Shown one piece after another: positions 7,217 to 7,783 of a DNA stretch of 7,783 nt (positions within the stretch are counted from its first letter, which is position 1; each line of letters starts with the position of its first letter). The stretch is from JACDDK01 sp041747155. Lineage in GTDB: Bacteria > Actinomycetota > Rubrobacteria > Rubrobacterales > Rubrobacteraceae. The notes beneath the pieces were generated by a model. The model ran no database searches. It saw only the letters and a list, made by a program, of their open reading frames with translations, and was not told the origin of the DNA. The DNA lies in the NCBI GenBank assembly GCA_041747155.1, contig JBGTFQ010000028.1, forward strand, positions 1 to 7,783, written 5' to 3'. Both the position numbers and the translations under genes were made by a program.

Positions 7217-7244
7217 CGTCAACCTTCCGCCGACATCATCGGGC

Positions 7245-7250
7245 ATCATA
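7245..7250 (-). promoter_or_regulatory. Candidate -10 hexamer of the sigma / anti-sigma operon
   Basis: TATGAT (minus strand, 5 of 6 to consensus) ends 28 nt before the preferred GTG start at 7216, leaving room for a short leader that includes the GGAAGG ribosome-binding site. No clear -35 is present. If the sigma gene starts at ATG 7309 this lies inside the gene, and a weaker TATACA at 7322-7317, 7 nt before that ATG, would be the alternative. Confidence 0.25.
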
Positions 7251-7380
7251 TCCGCTACCAATTTCCTGTGCCTACTAGGACGAAGTTTTGTTGTATCCGT
7301 TGGGACCATGTGCAGTTGTATACGCCGCCGGGGGCCGTTCGGATTACGCTACCTATACCGCAAAACCGACTATTCGAGGT

Positions 7381-7386
7381 TAGAAT
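7381..7386 (+). promoter_or_regulatory. Candidate -10 hexamer of the BrkB-family gene
   Basis: TAGAAT matches the -10 consensus at 5 of 6 bases and would start transcription about 17 nt before the GTG at 7410, leaving the AGGAG site in the leader. No good -35 element is seen at normal spacing. Confidence 0.35.
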
Positions 7387-7400
7387 ACGCCTGTTACGAG

Positions 7401-7405
7401 AGGAG
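7401..7405 (+). promoter_or_regulatory. Ribosome-binding site that fixes the BrkB GTG start
   Basis: AGGAG, within GAGAGGAGAT, lies 4 nt before the GTG at 7410. It is the strongest Shine-Dalgarno site in the window and identifies this GTG as the start in the absence of a nearer ATG. Confidence 0.6.
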
Positions 7406-7409
7406 ATAA

Positions 7410-7783
7410 GTGGATCCAGACTTCTCCAAAAAAGAGCTTAGAGCCGTCGCCAAACGACCAGCCCAGGGCCACATAAGCGACTTCTTCGGCGACATGAGGA
7501 ACATGTTGAGCCTCGGCACGCTCAAGGCGACCATCCGGGAGTTTATGCAGGACGACGCCCTCGGGCTCGCCGCGCAACTGGCCTACTACATGATCCTCGC
7601 TCTCTTCCCTTTTATCCTCGTGCTGTTCTCGCTCATGGGAACCTTCTCGAGCCCCGAACTGGCCTCGACCATCCTCGAATATCTGCGTCAAGTCATGCCA
7701 AACGAGGCTTACGGGCTGATAGAAGAATACACCGGCCCCATCATAAGCGGCGACGCGGAGGCACCCGAGCTACTATCCTTCGG
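7410..7783 (+). CDS. YihY/BrkB-family membrane protein (3' end cut off by window edge)
   Basis: Inner-membrane protein of the YihY/BrkB family, formerly but wrongly described as ribonuclease BN; its true job is not settled, and transport has been suggested. The frame from the GTG at 7410 is open to the window end, giving 124 residues of a protein that is usually about 280-400 long. A soluble N-terminal segment of about 40 residues leads into the family's hallmark: an acidic DDALGLAAQLAYY motif (48-60) followed by the first membrane helix (about 58-78, with LALFPFILVLFSL). Residues 80-120 are the loop before the next helix. It is the only rightward gene, transcribed away from the sigma factor gene across a 193-nt gap; possible membership in that sigma factor's regulon is a guess from proximity. 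Confidence 0.9.
   Translation, partial: MDPDFSKKELRAVAKRPAQGHISDFFGDMRNMLSLGTLKATIREFMQDDALGLAAQLAYYMILALFPFILVLFSLMGTFSSPELASTILEYLRQVMPNEAYGLIEEYTGPIISGDAEAPELLSF

Noticed and set aside
7380..7691. Minus-strand frame opposite the BrkB-family gene
   Set aside because: It is antisense to the conserved first membrane segment of the BrkB protein and shows only charged, low-information sequence.
1..7783. CRISPR array, tRNA or rRNA gene, insertion sequence or attachment site
   Set aside because: No spaced direct repeats, cloverleaf-like segment, transposase or integrase frame, or flanking direct repeats were seen on either strand by reading.

Overview
The window is a moderately GC-rich bacterial chromosome segment, packed with genes. 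Seven genes (two operons, or groups of neighbours, plus single genes) lie on the minus strand, and one gene at the right edge points the other way. The protein families suggest an actinobacterium, possibly a Rubrobacter-type deep-branching one: a SigK/RskA-like sigma/anti-sigma pair, a zinc-independent medium-chain dehydrogenase of the 'MDR9' sort, and a BrkB/YihY protein. GTG starts and -10 hexamers placed 6-7 nt before a start codon (leaderless mRNAs) fit this. The taxonomic call is inference only.

Layout from right to left, which is the direction of transcription for the minus strand. (a) 7217-7409 is the divergent intergenic region between a sigma factor gene (leftward) and a BrkB/YihY-family membrane protein gene (rightward, cut by the window end). 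(b) 7216-5979 holds an ECF sigma factor and its membrane-anchored RskA-type anti-sigma factor, overlapping by 4 nt. (c) 5924-3816 is DNA topoisomerase III (topB), preceded by a -10 hexamer so close to the ATG that the mRNA should be leaderless. (d) 3676-2630 is a medium-chain dehydrogenase/quinone-oxidoreductase-like enzyme without the usual zinc ligands. (e) 2520-1 is a tightly overlapping three-gene operon: a FAD-dependent amine-oxidase/phytoene-desaturase-like oxidoreductase, an ABC-2 exporter ATPase of YadG type, and its YadH-type permease, cut by the left edge.

The sigma and anti-sigma proteins form one regulatory switch: the membrane protein holds the sigma factor until a signal releases it. 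The ATPase and permease form one exporter. The flavoenzyme shares its transcript, which hints at a functional link with whatever the exporter moves, but the substrate cannot be read from sequence. TopB, the dehydrogenase and the BrkB protein look like independent housekeeping or accessory genes. No RNA gene, CRISPR array, insertion sequence or phage gene was seen, no gap between genes exceeds 200 nt, and I found no convincing undescribed system; the points worth a second look are modest.
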